DNA of 64,000 nucleotides from Pseudomonas sp. HS6 (GTDB lineage Bacteria; Pseudomonadota; Gammaproteobacteria; Pseudomonadales; Pseudomonadaceae): NCBI RefSeq assembly GCF_023375815.1, contig NZ_CP067412.1, positions 4,340,001 to 4,404,000 of the forward strand, read 5' to 3'. Shown piece by piece: positions 9,086 to 18,401 of this stretch (position 1 is its first letter; each line of letters starts with the position of its first letter). The notes under the pieces were generated by a model. It saw only the letters and a program-made list of their open reading frames with translations, ran no database searches and was not told where the DNA came from. The position numbers and the translations under genes were made by a program.

Positions 9086-9919
9086 TCAGCCGTAACGACC
9101 GGTGATGTAGTCTTCGGTCTGCTTCTTGGCCGGATTGGTGAACAGCGTATCGGTGTCGCCGAATTCCACCAGTTTGCCCATGTACATGAACGCCGTGTAG
9201 TCGGACACCCGCGCCGCCTGCTGCATGTTGTGGGTCACGATGACGATGGTGAACTTGGACTTGAGCTCGTAGATCAGCTCTTCGACTTTCAGGGTCGAGA
9301 TCGGGTCGAGGGCCGAGCACGGTTCGTCGAGCAGCAGCACTTCCGGCTCCACGGCGATGGTACGGGCAATCACCAGACGCTGTTGCTGACCACCTGACAG
9401 GCCGAGTGCCGAGTCATGCAGACGGTCTTTCACTTCGTCCCACAGGGCTGCGCCTTTCAACGCCCACTCGACGGCTTCGTCGAGGATGCGCTTCTTGTTG
9501 ATACCCTGGATGCGCAGGCCGTAGACCACGTTTTCGTAGATGGTCTTCGGGAACGGGTTCGGCTTCTGGAACACCATGCCGACCCGGCGACGCAGTTCGG
9601 CCACGTCTTCGCCCTTGCGGTAGATGTTGTTGCCGTACAGGTTGATCGCGCCTTCGACGCGGCAGCCATCCACCAGGTCATTCATGCGGTTGAAGGTACG
9701 CAGCAGCGTGGACTTGCCGCAGCCGGACGGGCCGATGAAGGCGGTCACGCGCTGTTTCGGGATGTTCATGCTGACGTCGTACAGCGCTTGTTTCTCGCCG
9801 TAGAACAGGCTCAGGCCCGGCACTTCGATGGCCACCGTTTCCTGCTCGAGGTTCAGGCTCTGCTTGTCGCGGCCCAGGGCCGACATGTTGATGCCGTGGG
9901 TATGTGTTTCGTGCTGCAT
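9086..9919 (-). CDS. pstB: Phosphate ABC transporter ATPase PstB
   Basis: A 277-residue ATPase that powers phosphate import. It has the Walker A motif GPSGCGKST, the Q-loop, the ABC signature LSGGQQQR, Walker [13 protein letters not shown] and the switch histidine in [14 protein letters not shown], the last being typical of PstB. Its N-terminal extension of about 25 residues is slightly longer than in E. coli. An AGGGAG ribosome-binding site precedes the ATG at 9919. An in-frame ATG 36 bases downstream is possible. It lies between pstA and phoU in the usual order. Confidence 0.96.
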   Translation of the reverse strand: MQHETHTHGINMSALGRDKQSLNLEQETVAIEVPGLSLFYGEKQALYDVSMNIPKQRVTAFIGPSGCGKSTLLRTFNRMNDLVDGCRVEGAINLYGNNIYRKGEDVAELRRRVGMVFQKPNPFPKTIYENVVYGLRIQGINKKRILDEAVEWALKGAALWDEVKDRLHDSALGLSGGQQQRLVIARTIAVEPEVLLLDEPCSALDPISTLKVEELIYELKSKFTIVIVTHNMQQAARVSDYTAFMYMGKLVEFGDTDTLFTNPAKKQTEDYITGRYG

Positions 9920-10001
9920 GGGAGGCTCCCTGTGCTAACAAATTCGGTTCGGTTGGCTGCCGGGAGTCAAGCCGGCAGCCCTTCAATTCTTGTAACGACG
10001 A

Positions 10002-11672
10002 TCAGCTGTCCAGCGCCTTGTACTTCTCGCGCAGGTGGTTACGAATCCACACTGCCGACAGGTTGAGCACGGCAATCACCAGTACCAGCAGCAACGCGGT
10101 GGCGTACACCAGCGGTCGTGCGGCTTCGACGTTCGGGCTCTGGAAGCCGACGTCATAAATATGGAAGCCCAAGTGCATGATCTTCTGGTCCAGGTGCAGG
10201 TACGGGTAGTTGCCATCCACCGGCAGCGACGGCGCCAGTTTCACCACACCCACCAGCATCAGCGGCGCCACTTCACCGGCGGCGCGAGCCACGGCGAGGA
10301 TCATGCCGGTCATCATGGCCGGGCTGGCCATCGGGATCACGATCTTCCACAGGGTTTCAGCCTTGGTCGCGCCGAGGGCCAGCGAGCCCTCACGCACGGT
10401 GCGAGGAATCCGCGCCAGGCCTTCTTCGGTCGCCACGATCACCACCGGCACCGCCAGCAGCGCCAGGGTCAACGAAGCCCAGAGCAGACCCGGCGTACCG
10501 AAGGTCGGTGCCGGCAGTGCTTCCGGGAAGAACAAGCGGTCAACCGAACCACCCAGCACGTAGACGAAGAAGCCCAGACCGAACACGCCGTAAACGATCG
10601 CCGGAACACCCGCGAGGTTGTTCACCGCGATCCGGATGATCCGGGTCAGGGCGTTCTGCTTGGCGTATTCACGCAGGTACACCGCCGCCAGCACGCCGAA
10701 CGGGGTCACGATCATCGCCATGATCAGGGTCATCATCACGGTGCCGAAGATCGCCGGAAAGATCCCGCCTTCGGTGTTCGCTTCGCGCGGATCGTCGGAC
10801 AGGAACTCCCAGATCTTGCTGAAGTAGAAACCGACCTTAGTGAAGGTGCTCATGGCGTTCGGCTGGTAGGCGTGAACCACTTTGCCCAGACCGATTTCGA
10901 TTTCCTTGCCGTTGGCATCGCGAGCGGTCAAGGCGTCACGGTTGAACTGCGCGTGCAGATCGGCCAGACGAGCTTCAACGTCTTGATAGCGGGCGTTCAG
11001 CTCGGCACGCTCGGCGTCCATGTCCGCTTGCGCGGTGGCGTCGAGCTTGCCCTCCAGCTCCAGTTTGCGACCGTGCAGACGGATGCGCTCGAGACCGGCG
11101 TTGATCGCGCCGATATCGGTTTTTTCCAGCGACTTCAACTGTGCAGCGAGGCCGTTCACACGGTTGATCCGCGCTTGCAGCTCAGGCCAGGCGGCTTCGC
11201 CTTCGGCGATGACCTTACCGTCCTGTTTGACGTTGACCAGGTAGCCGTAGAAGTTGCCCCACTCGCGACGCTCGATCGCCATCAACTCTGGCGGCGTGGT
11301 CTGGTTGGTCAGCCACTCGCCAACGATCCAGGTGAAGTCGTTGCCGTTCAGGTCACGGTTGCCGACCTTGATCAGCTCGCGAGTCATGAATTCCGGGCCG
11401 ACGTCAGGCACCGGCAGACCGGCGCTCTTCAGACGTGCGCGCGGCACTTCTTCTTTCTGCACCACTTCGCCGATGACCAGGTGATTGGCCTGGCCCGGCA
11501 CGTCGTAGCTGGCATGCACCAGATCCGCCGGCCAGAAGTGACCCAGACCGCGCACGGCAATCACCGCCAGCAGGCCAATGGTCATGATGACCGCGATGGA
11601 CACCGCGCCACCGCTGATCCAGACGCCCGGGGCGCCGCTCTTGAACCATCCATTCAGGGAGTTCTGTTTCAC
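10002..11672 (-). CDS. pstA: Phosphate ABC transporter permease PstA, large form
   Basis: A 556-residue permease, much longer than the roughly 300-residue E. coli PstA. A first membrane helix (about 20–45) is followed by an insert of about 240 residues predicted outside the membrane, with a helical, Arg/Glu/Ala-rich stretch around 150–240. The C-terminal part (about 300–556) has the five-to-six-helix permease core with the EAA-loop region VREGSLALGATKAETLWKIVIP. Pseudomonas PstA proteins share this long form. Translation begins at GTG, 15 bases after pstC. It forms the channel with PstC. Confidence 0.94.
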   Translation of the reverse strand: MKQNSLNGWFKSGAPGVWISGGAVSIAVIMTIGLLAVIAVRGLGHFWPADLVHASYDVPGQANHLVIGEVVQKEEVPRARLKSAGLPVPDVGPEFMTRELIKVGNRDLNGNDFTWIVGEWLTNQTTPPELMAIERREWGNFYGYLVNVKQDGKVIAEGEAAWPELQARINRVNGLAAQLKSLEKTDIGAINAGLERIRLHGRKLELEGKLDATAQADMDAERAELNARYQDVEARLADLHAQFNRDALTARDANGKEIEIGLGKVVHAYQPNAMSTFTKVGFYFSKIWEFLSDDPREANTEGGIFPAIFGTVMMTLIMAMIVTPFGVLAAVYLREYAKQNALTRIIRIAVNNLAGVPAIVYGVFGLGFFVYVLGGSVDRLFFPEALPAPTFGTPGLLWASLTLALLAVPVVIVATEEGLARIPRTVREGSLALGATKAETLWKIVIPMASPAMMTGMILAVARAAGEVAPLMLVGVVKLAPSLPVDGNYPYLHLDQKIMHLGFHIYDVGFQSPNVEAARPLVYATALLLVLVIAVLNLSAVWIRNHLREKYKALDS

Positions 11673-11687
11673 AGACTTCTACCTTTC

Positions 11688-13970
11688 TTAAAGCGACGAG
11701 TATTTCTTGCGCAGACGCTGACGAATCAGTTCCGCGAGGGTGTTCATGACGAAGGTGAACAACAGCAGCACCAGCGCCGAGAGGAACAGCACGCGGTAGT
11801 GGCTGCCGCCGACTTCCGACTCCGGCATTTCCACCGCGACGTTGGCGGCCAGGGTGCGCAGGCCTTCGAACAGGTTCATTTCCATGACCGGGGTATTGCC
11901 GGTGGCCATCAGCACGATCATGGTTTCACCGACCGCACGGCCCATGCCGATCATCAGCGCCGAGAAAATGCCCGGGCTGGCGGTCAGGATCACCACGCGA
12001 GTCATGGTCTGCCACGGCGTGGCACCGAGGGCCAGCGAGCCCAGGGTCAGGCCGCGCGGCACGCTGAACACGGCGTCTTCGGCGATCGAGTAGATGTTCG
12101 GGATCACCGCGAAGCCCATGGCCAGGCCGACCACCAGTGCGTTGCGCTGGTCGTAGGTGATGCCCAGGTCGTGGGAGATCCACATGCGCATGTCACCGCC
12201 GAAGAACCAGTTCTCCATGAACGGGCTCATGTACAGCGACAGCCAGCCCACGAACAGGATCACCGGGATCAGCAGTGCACTTTCCCAACCGTCCGGGACT
12301 TTCAGGCGGATCGATTCAGGCAGGCGACTGAAAGTGAAACCGGCGACCAGGATGCCGATCGGCAGCAGCATCAGCAGGCTGAAGATGCCCGGCAGATGCC
12401 CTTCCACATACGGTGCGAGGAACAGGCCGGCGAAGAAGCCGAGGATCACCGTCGGCATCGCCTCCATCAGCTCGATCACCGGTTTGACCTTGCGGCGCAT
12501 GCCCGGGGCCATGAAATACGCGGTGTAGATCGCAGCGGCAACGGCCAGTGGCGCGGCCAGCAGCATCGCGTAGAACGCGGCTTTCAGGGTGCCGAAGGTC
12601 AGTGGCGACAGGCTCAGTTTCGGTTCGAAATCGGTGTTGGCGGCGGTCGATTGCCAGACGTATTTAGGCTCGTCGTAGTTCTCGTACCAGACCTTGCTCC
12701 ACAGCGCGCTCCACGAGACTTCCGGGTGCGGGTTGTCGAGCAGCAGCGGTTGCAGCTTGCCGCCGGCCTCGACGATCACACGGTTGGCGCGTGGCGACAG
12801 ACCGAACAGACCCTGGCCTTCTACCACCTGATCGACCAGCAAGGTGCGATGCGCGGTGCTGTGGAACACGCCGAGTTTGCCGCTGGCATCCAGGGCCAGG
12901 AAGCCCTTGCGACGTTCTTCCGCGGTGATTTCAACGATCGGCGTCTTGCCCATCTGGAAGGTACGGATCTGCTTCAGGCGCAGCTCGCCATCGGTGTCAC
13001 GGGCCATGAACCACTGAGCCAGGCCACCGGTGGAGTCACCGACGATCAGCGAGATACCGCCCACCAGTTGGGTGGATGCGGTGACTTCGGCTTCGCCGTT
13101 TTCCAGCAGTTTGTAGCGACCGTTGAGACTCTTGTCGCGCAGGCTGAATACGTCGGCCTGGGCACGGCCGTTGATCACGTAGAGCCATTGCTGACGCGGG
13201 TCGACGAAGATGTTTTTCACCGGTTCAGTCATCTGCGGCAGATCGATACGCTTCTGCTCGTTAGTGACTTCGCCGGTCATCATGTTTTCTTCGCTGGTCA
13301 GCGACAACACATTGAGTTGCGAACCGGTGGAACCGACCAGCATCAGGGTCGTGTCGGTGGCGTTGAGGCTGACGTGCTCCAGCGCTCCGCCGCTCTCGTT
13401 CAGCGCAATCGGCGCCTCGCCGTACGGGAACTCGACCGCCGGGGTGATGGTTTTCTTGCCATCCGGATAGCTGACTTTATAGGTATGACGGAACACCAGC
13501 GCCTGACCGTTGGACAGGCCCACGGCCACCAGCGGATGACCTGGCTGGTCTTCGCCGATGGAGGTCACACTGGTGCCTGCCGGAACCGGCAGATCGACGC
13601 GCTTCAATTCAGCGCCACTGTCGATGTCGAAGAACAACGCCTGGCCCTTGTCGGAAACGCGCATGGCCACCTGATTCTGCTCTTCGAGCGAAATCATCAG
13701 CGGCTTGCCGGCGTCCTGCATCCAGGCCGGGGTGATTGCATCCTTCGCAGTCAGGTCAGCACCTTTGAACAGCGGCGCGACGACGTAGGCGAGGAAGAAG
13801 AAGATCAGGGTGATGGCTGCCAGCACCGCCAGACCGCCGACGAGGACGTACCAGCGGGTGAAGCGATCCTTGAGCGCGCGAATGCGGCGCTTGCGTTGCA
13901 ACTCAGGCGTATTGAAGTCAATGCGCTTGGGAGGGTTCGTAGTCATTTTGGAATTGGCCAGATCATTCAT
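11688..13970 (-). CDS. pstC: Phosphate ABC transporter permease PstC, large form
   Basis: A 760-residue permease. A first membrane segment (about 45–70) is followed by a large periplasmic domain of roughly 400 residues with repeated beta-propeller-like strands, and then by the permease core (about 470–760) with the EAA loop RGLTLGSLALGATPWQTMTRV. The E. coli protein has only about 320 residues, so the insert is the lineage-specific part. I use the ATG at 13970 because AGGG lies 7 bases upstream; a GTG two codons earlier is open. A Pho box ends only 23 bases upstream of this start, which would leave almost no leader, so a later start such as the ATG at 13946 is also possible. Confidence 0.92.
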   Translation of the reverse strand: MNDLANSKMTTNPPKRIDFNTPELQRKRRIRALKDRFTRWYVLVGGLAVLAAITLIFFFLAYVVAPLFKGADLTAKDAITPAWMQDAGKPLMISLEEQNQVAMRVSDKGQALFFDIDSGAELKRVDLPVPAGTSVTSIGEDQPGHPLVAVGLSNGQALVFRHTYKVSYPDGKKTITPAVEFPYGEAPIALNESGGALEHVSLNATDTTLMLVGSTGSQLNVLSLTSEENMMTGEVTNEQKRIDLPQMTEPVKNIFVDPRQQWLYVINGRAQADVFSLRDKSLNGRYKLLENGEAEVTASTQLVGGISLIVGDSTGGLAQWFMARDTDGELRLKQIRTFQMGKTPIVEITAEERRKGFLALDASGKLGVFHSTAHRTLLVDQVVEGQGLFGLSPRANRVIVEAGGKLQPLLLDNPHPEVSWSALWSKVWYENYDEPKYVWQSTAANTDFEPKLSLSPLTFGTLKAAFYAMLLAAPLAVAAAIYTAYFMAPGMRRKVKPVIELMEAMPTVILGFFAGLFLAPYVEGHLPGIFSLLMLLPIGILVAGFTFSRLPESIRLKVPDGWESALLIPVILFVGWLSLYMSPFMENWFFGGDMRMWISHDLGITYDQRNALVVGLAMGFAVIPNIYSIAEDAVFSVPRGLTLGSLALGATPWQTMTRVVILTASPGIFSALMIGMGRAVGETMIVLMATGNTPVMEMNLFEGLRTLAANVAVEMPESEVGGSHYRVLFLSALVLLLFTFVMNTLAELIRQRLRKKYSSL

Positions 13971-13992
13971 GCGCACACCCTAGCGATCCTGT

Positions 13993-14010
13993 ATGACAGA
14001 AAGATGACAA
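13993..14010 (-). promoter_or_regulatory. Pho box upstream of pstC
   Basis: Read on the minus strand the sequence is TTGTCAT-CTTT-CTGTCAT, matching the consensus at 13 of 14 half-site positions. It lies only 23 bases before the chosen pstC start, so pstCAB–phoU can be induced separately from pstS. Confidence 0.85.
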
Positions 14011-14072
14011 TGCAGTGACGCACCAAATCCGCCGCCAGCTGGGCACTGGCAGTGGATAAAAGAATTCGGGGA

Positions 14073-14139
14073 GTGTGGGAGCCGGGCCGCTTGCGGGCCG
14101 GGCCCCACACGTGAGTCAGGCGGGGTTCACCCCTGACTC
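14073..14139. terminator. Two stacked hairpins between pstS and pstC
   Basis: A GC-rich hairpin with arms starting GTGTGGG and ending CCCACAC (14073–14110) is followed by a second with arms GAGTCAGG and CTGACTC (14113–14139). The second lies 7 bases after the pstS stop on the minus strand. Neither has a clear U tract, so they may act as mRNA stabilisers or partial terminators that give more pstS than pstCAB transcript, as in many binding-protein operons. The first resembles REP sequences. Confidence 0.55.
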
Positions 14140-14145
14140 AGTTTG

Positions 14146-15147
14146 TTACTTCTTTGCGACTTCAGCGCCGCCTTCCTGCAGACCCAGGTCAGCCAGTGCT
14201 TTTGCAGCAACCTTGGCTGGCAGTGGGATGTAGCCGTCTTTCACTACCACTTCCTGGCCCTGTTTCGACAGAACCAGTTTCACGAACTCGGCTTCCAGCG
14301 GGGCCAGAGGCTTGTTCGGGGCTTTGTTGACGTACACGTACAGGAAACGGGACAGCGGGTACTTGCCGTTCAGGGCGTTTTCTTCGGTGTCTTCGATGAA
14401 GTCAGTGCTGCCTTTCTTCGACAGAGCAACGGTTTTCACGCTGGCGGTCTTGTAGCCGATGCCCGAGTAACCGATGCCGTTCAGCGAGGAGCTGATCGAC
14501 TGCACGACCGAAGCCGAGCCTGGTTGTTCGTTGACGTTAGGCTTGTAGTCGCCTTTGCACAGGGCTTCTTCCTTGAAGTAGCCGTAGGTGCCGGATACCG
14601 AGTTGCGACCGAACAGTTGAACCGGCTTGTTGGCCAGGTCGCCGGTCACGCCCAGGTCGCCCCAGGTTTTCACGTCGGCTTTGGCGCCGCACAGACGGGT
14701 GGACGAGAAGATCGCGTCAACCTGTTCCATGGTCAGGTGCTGGATCGGGTTGTCCTTGTGCACGAATACAGCCAGGGCGTCCACGGCAACCGGGATAGCG
14801 GTTGGCTTGTAGCCGTATTTCTGTTCGAAGGCCGCCAGTTCGGTGTCCTTCATCTTGCGGCTCATCGGGCCCAGGTTGGAGGTGCCTTCAGTCAGCGCAG
14901 GTGGCGCGGTGGCGGAGCCAGCGGCCTGAATCTGGATGTTTACGTTCGGGTATTCTTTTTTGTAGTTCTCGGCCCACAAGGTCATGAGGTTGGCCAGAGT
15001 ATCGGAGCCGACGCTGGACAAGTTGCCCGACACACCAGTGGTCTTGGTGTAGCTCGGGATCGACGGGTCAACAGCGGCGAACGCGTTGGCGGTCGCAACG
15101 CCAGCAGCGACAAAAGTCATTGCCGCCATCAAACGCTTCAGTTTCAT
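14146..15147 (-). CDS. pstS: Phosphate-binding protein PstS
   Basis: A 333-residue periplasmic phosphate receptor. Residues 1–24 are a signal peptide ending ANAFA-AV. Recognisable stretches are [16 protein letters not shown] near the N terminus, [19 protein letters not shown], and [18 protein letters not shown] with the phosphate-coordinating Ser/Gly residues. It delivers phosphate to PstCAB. The start has AGGAG 6 bases upstream and a Pho box 80 bases upstream. The protein is of the longer Pseudomonas type with its own promoter. Confidence 0.96.
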   Translation of the reverse strand: MKLKRLMAAMTFVAAGVATANAFAAVDPSIPSYTKTTGVSGNLSSVGSDTLANLMTLWAENYKKEYPNVNIQIQAAGSATAPPALTEGTSNLGPMSRKMKDTELAAFEQKYGYKPTAIPVAVDALAVFVHKDNPIQHLTMEQVDAIFSSTRLCGAKADVKTWGDLGVTGDLANKPVQLFGRNSVSGTYGYFKEEALCKGDYKPNVNEQPGSASVVQSISSSLNGIGYSGIGYKTASVKTVALSKKGSTDFIEDTEENALNGKYPLSRFLYVYVNKAPNKPLAPLEAEFVKLVLSKQGQEVVVKDGYIPLPAKVAAKALADLGLQEGGAEVAKK

Positions 15148-15225
15148 GCCTTACTCCTAGCAGATAGGGGGTGTTAAGTCGGGGCCAAGTATCAGCAGGC
15201 CGTGTGAACACTCTATGGCTGAAAT

Positions 15226-15243
15226 ATGACAATTGGATGAAAG
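15226..15243 (-). promoter_or_regulatory. Pho box upstream of pstS
   Basis: On the minus strand the sequence reads CTTTCAT-CCAA-TTGTCAT, matching the PhoB consensus at 12 of 14 positions. It is about 80 bases before the pstS ATG, the normal promoter distance. Confidence 0.85.
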
Positions 15244-15274
15244 GCCAGCATCCCCTGTCGGAAGGCTGGCCTTT
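15240..15274. terminator. Hairpin between MFS gene and pstS promoter
   Basis: A perfect 10-bp stem AAAGGCCAGC (15240–15249) and GCTGGCCTTT (15265–15274), 42 bases beyond the MFS transporter stop on the minus strand. It overlaps the upstream end of the pstS Pho box. The T tract is weak, so termination is likely but not certain. Confidence 0.55.
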
Positions 15275-15315
15275 CAGTTGTAACCGAACGTGTGAGGGTG
15301 ATTCACCCGTGTGAT

Positions 15316-16614
15316 TTAGCGGCCCTTGCTCCACAGCCACGCGCCGACCAGGATCCCCATCCCGCACAGCACCGCCACGTAATAGGCGGGGCCCATCGCG
15401 CTTTCTTTAAGCAGCAAGCTGACCACCATCGGGGTCAGGCCACCGAAGATTGCGTAAGCGACGTTATAAGAGAAGGACAGGCCGCTGAAGCGCACCACCG
15501 GCGGGAACGCCTTGACCATCACGTACGGCACCGCGCCGATGGTGCCGACCAAGAAACCGGTCAGCGCATACAGCGGGAACAGCCAGTTCGGGTGATCGGC
15601 GAGGCTGTGATAGAAGGTCCAGGAGCTGATCAGCAGCCCCAGGCAACCGAACACAAACACGCGGCCGGCACCAAAGCGATCCGCCAGCGCGCCGGAAATG
15701 ATGCAGCCCAGGCTCAGGAACACGATCGCCAGGCTGTTGGATTGCAGCGCGGTGGTCGGCGAGAAGTGATAGACCGTCTGCAGCACAGTCGGGGTCATCA
15801 GGATCACCACGACGATGCCGGCGGACAGCAGCCAGGTCAGCAGCATCGAGATGGCGATCGCGCCGCGATGGTCACGCAGTACCGCGCGCAATGGCACTTC
15901 TTCGGCCAAGGCCTTGCGCTGTTGCAGTTCGGCGAACACCGGGGTTTCGTGCAGCCAGCGGCGCAGGTAGACCGAGAACAGGCCGAACACGCCGCCGAGC
16001 AGGAATGGAATCCGCCAGGCGTAATCCGCGACTTCCACTGGCGTATAGATGCTGTTGATCGCAGTGGCGACCAGCGAACCCAGCAGGATGCCAGCGGTCA
16101 GGCCGCTGGTCAGGGTCCCGCAGGCGTAACCGATGTGCTTTCCAGGCACGTGTTCGGAAACGAAGACCCACGCCCCCGGCACTTCGCCGCCAATCGCCGC
16201 ACCCTGGATGACGCGCATCAGCAGCAGCAGGATCGGCGCCCACATGCCGATCTGTGCGTAGGTCGGTAGCAGGCCCATGATCAGGGTCGGCACCGCCATC
16301 ATGAAGATGCTCAGGGTGAACATCTTCTTGCGCCCCAGCAGGTCGCCGAAGTGCGCCATAACGATCCCGCCCAGCGGCCGCGCAAGGTAACCGGCGGCGA
16401 AGATGCCGAAGGTCTGCATCAGGCGCAGCCACTCGGGCATGTCGGCCGGGAAGAACAACTTGCCGACCACGGTGGCAAAGAACACGAAGATGATGAAATC
16501 GTAAAACTCCAGCGCGCCCCCCAGGGCCGATAGCGACAGAGTCTTGTAGTCATTGCGGGTCAACGGTCGTGCGGGTTGGTCGGGCTGCGCGAGGCTCGAG
16601 GGCGCTGTGGTCAT
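15316..16614 (-). CDS. MFS transporter, metabolite:H+ symporter type
   Basis: A 432-residue inner-membrane protein with twelve predicted helices. The motif after helix 2, GGIVMAHFGDLLGRKKMF, is the metabolite:H+ symporter (ProP/KgtP/CitA) version of the MFS A-motif, and ALEFYDFIIFVFFATVVGKLFFP in helix 1 fits the same subfamily. Likely substrates are carboxylates or compatible solutes, but none can be read from sequence. The frame is open to 16785, yet the ATG at 16614 with GAGAAG upstream gives the normal family length and I use it. It is a homologue of the MFS gene beside pstS in P. aeruginosa. Confidence 0.86.
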   Translation of the reverse strand: MTTAPSSLAQPDQPARPLTRNDYKTLSLSALGGALEFYDFIIFVFFATVVGKLFFPADMPEWLRLMQTFGIFAAGYLARPLGGIVMAHFGDLLGRKKMFTLSIFMMAVPTLIMGLLPTYAQIGMWAPILLLLMRVIQGAAIGGEVPGAWVFVSEHVPGKHIGYACGTLTSGLTAGILLGSLVATAINSIYTPVEVADYAWRIPFLLGGVFGLFSVYLRRWLHETPVFAELQQRKALAEEVPLRAVLRDHRGAIAISMLLTWLLSAGIVVVILMTPTVLQTVYHFSPTTALQSNSLAIVFLSLGCIISGALADRFGAGRVFVFGCLGLLISSWTFYHSLADHPNWLFPLYALTGFLVGTIGAVPYVMVKAFPPVVRFSGLSFSYNVAYAIFGGLTPMVVSLLLKESAMGPAYYVAVLCGMGILVGAWLWSKGR

Positions 16615-16991
16615 GGCAAGGTCTTCTCTTATAGTCGGATCTGCCGCCACAACAACGCTGGCTGTGGCTCGGGCAGGTTCGGCACCATAGCAAATTGTTC
16701 GAAAAAGCACATAGAGGCGCGTATTTGACGGTCGAAATGAGAACCGGACGGTCGTCGCGGAGTCTACCGACCGATATACTCGCAATCCTGCTCCTGCTTG
16801 TAAGGGGTTGCTGTGCGAAAACGTCGTTGGCCCGACCTTTGCTCGGGATTAGCCGGTTTCGCAGAGTTTCTCCTTAGGCGCCTGATGGAAAACGTGACGA
16901 ACGTAGTATGTTCGGTGCTGAATCGTTTTTCCCGAAGACGGCTACCACCAGCAGCACCAACGAAGAGTCACGGGTCAGAGGCACCCCCGGC
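16615..16991. other. 377-base intergenic region between divergent MFS and thioesterase genes
   Basis: No convincing gene is seen; small open frames here lack ribosome-binding sites and family signals. A TATACT hexamer (16775–16780) could be the -10 of a plus-strand promoter. The octamer GACGGTCG occurs twice, at 16727 and 16747, exactly 20 bases apart, which is two helical turns and might be an operator. Both are weak observations. Confidence 0.4.
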
Positions 16992-17396
16992 ATGATAGAG
17001 CTCGAACAAGAAGATCCGATCCCGCAAGGCGACCTGGCCCTGCAAATCACCGCGCTTCCCCGCGAAACCAACGGCTTCGGCGATATTTTCGGCGGCTGGC
17101 TGGTGGCGCAGATGGACCTGGCCGGCACTGCGATGGCCAGCCGCGTCGCCGGTGGCCGTGTCGCGACCGTTGCCATCGATCGCATGGCGTTTCTGGTGCC
17201 GGTGGCTGTCGGCGCGCAATTGTCCTTTTACACCCAGACTCTGGAAATCGGCCGCAGCTCGATCCAGATGATGGTCGAAGTATGGAGCGACGATCCGCTG
17301 TCCAGCGAGTGGCGTAAAGTGACCGAAGCGGTGTTCGTGTTCGTTGCCATCGATGGCAGTGGTCGCACTCGCTCCGTTCCACCACGCGCACGTTAA
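16992..17396 (+). CDS. Acyl-CoA thioesterase, YciA/hotdog family
   Basis: A 134-residue hotdog-fold enzyme that hydrolyses acyl-CoA to free acid and CoA. The conserved YciA region ETNGFGDIFGGWLVAQMDLAGTAMA contains the catalytic Asn/Asp and the long central helix; AIDRMAFLVPVAVGAQLSFY is the second family block. The frame is open from 16908, but the ATG at 16992 gives the usual family length. The specific acyl substrate cannot be told. It is a single gene, upstream of the mutarotase on the same strand, with a 59-base gap. Confidence 0.85.
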   Translation: MIELEQEDPIPQGDLALQITALPRETNGFGDIFGGWLVAQMDLAGTAMASRVAGGRVATVAIDRMAFLVPVAVGAQLSFYTQTLEIGRSSIQMMVEVWSDDPLSSEWRKVTEAVFVFVAIDGSGRTRSVPPRAR

Positions 17397-17455
17397 ACCT
17401 CGCGGCCGTTTGCAGGTCGATAGTCGTCCCAAGTTGCTGATTCGAGAGTTGTCCC

Positions 17456-18355
17456 ATGAACACGCCCAACGTTGAAGCCGTGAAACTGGATGAACTGAAC
17501 TGCTGGCGCATCCGCCACGGTCAGGCCGAAGTGCTGGTCGCCCAGCAAGGCGCGCATATCCTCAGTTATCAGGTGGACGGCCAGCCGCCGCTGATCTGGC
17601 TGAACGACAAGGCCGTGTTCAAGACCGGCAAGAGCATCCGCGCCGGCGTGCCGGTGTGCTGGCCGTGGTTCGGCGTCTTTGCCCGTAACCCGCAGAGCGT
17701 GCAGGCGATGCGCGTCAGCAAAGAGCCGGCCGCCGCTCACGGGTTTGTCCGGGCGATGGATTGGGAACTGGGCGGTATCGAAATCGAGGGCGAAAGCCTG
17801 AAAGTGGAGTTCAAGCTGCCCTACCCGGAAGGTGGTTTCCCGGGTTGGCCGCATCAGGTCGATCTGACCCTGACCCTGCGCCTCGACGATCAACTGCACA
17901 TCAGCCTGACCAGCCACAACCGTGGCGCCGACACCGTCAGCATCAGCCAGGCGTTGCACAGCTATTTCGCCGTCAGCGATGTGCGCAACGTGCGGGTCGA
18001 AGGCGTGGATGGCCTGGATTACATCGAGACGCTGGATAACTGGAAGACTCACACCCAGCAAGGCGACCTGCGCTTCGCAGGGGAAACCGACCGCATCTAC
18101 CTCGATGCTCCGCCGCAACTGAGCATCGTCGACCCAGCCTGGGAGCGACGCATCGTGCTGACCGCTACCGGTTCACGCACAGCGGTGATCTGGAACCCGT
18201 GGATCGACCGCGCCGCCGCGTTCAGCGATATGGACAACGATGGCTGGCAGCGCATGCTGTGCATCGAGACGGCGAATGTGATGGACGATGTGGTGACCCT
18301 GGCACCAGATGCCAACCACACCATGGGTGTCAGCGTCGGCAGCCAGCCACTCTGA
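17456..18355 (+). CDS. D-hexose-6-phosphate mutarotase (YeaD type)
   Basis: A 299-residue cytosolic aldose-1-epimerase-like protein. It interconverts anomers of glucose 6-phosphate and related sugars. Family blocks are IRAGVPVCWPWFG, KEPAAAHGFVRAMDWEL (catalytic His), ALHSYFAVSDV and VIWNPWIDRAAAFSDMD, with the catalytic Glu in MLCIETANV. The fold is the supersandwich of the YeaD group. The terminator at 18363 follows immediately. It is likely co-transcribed with the thioesterase, but the relation between the two is unclear. Confidence 0.9.
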   Translation: MNTPNVEAVKLDELNCWRIRHGQAEVLVAQQGAHILSYQVDGQPPLIWLNDKAVFKTGKSIRAGVPVCWPWFGVFARNPQSVQAMRVSKEPAAAHGFVRAMDWELGGIEIEGESLKVEFKLPYPEGGFPGWPHQVDLTLTLRLDDQLHISLTSHNRGADTVSISQALHSYFAVSDVRNVRVEGVDGLDYIETLDNWKTHTQQGDLRFAGETDRIYLDAPPQLSIVDPAWERRIVLTATGSRTAVIWNPWIDRAAAFSDMDNDGWQRMLCIETANVMDDVVTLAPDANHTMGVSVGSQPL

Positions 18356-18360
18356 AAACA

Positions 18361-18390
18361 AAATCGCAGCCCTGGGGCTGCGATTTTTTT
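18361..18390. terminator. Bidirectional terminator, ATCGCAGCC repeat form
   Basis: A perfect 10-bp stem ATCGCAGCCC (18363–18372) and GGGCTGCGAT (18375–18384), flanked by A run and T run. It lies between the convergent mutarotase and DUF3299 genes and can end both. Confidence 0.88.
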
Positions 18391-18401
18391 GCTGCTCGGG
18401 A

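Noticed and set aside
10035-14018. A 1327-codon open frame on the plus strand across pstA and pstC
   Set aside because: It is the antisense shadow of two well-supported permease genes: the translation is His/Gln/Arg-rich with no recognisable domain, as expected from GC-rich codon bias on the opposite strand.
16695-16877. A 60-codon hydrophobic frame before the thioesterase gene
   Set aside because: No ribosome-binding site, overlaps likely promoter sequence, and no family features; treated as non-coding.
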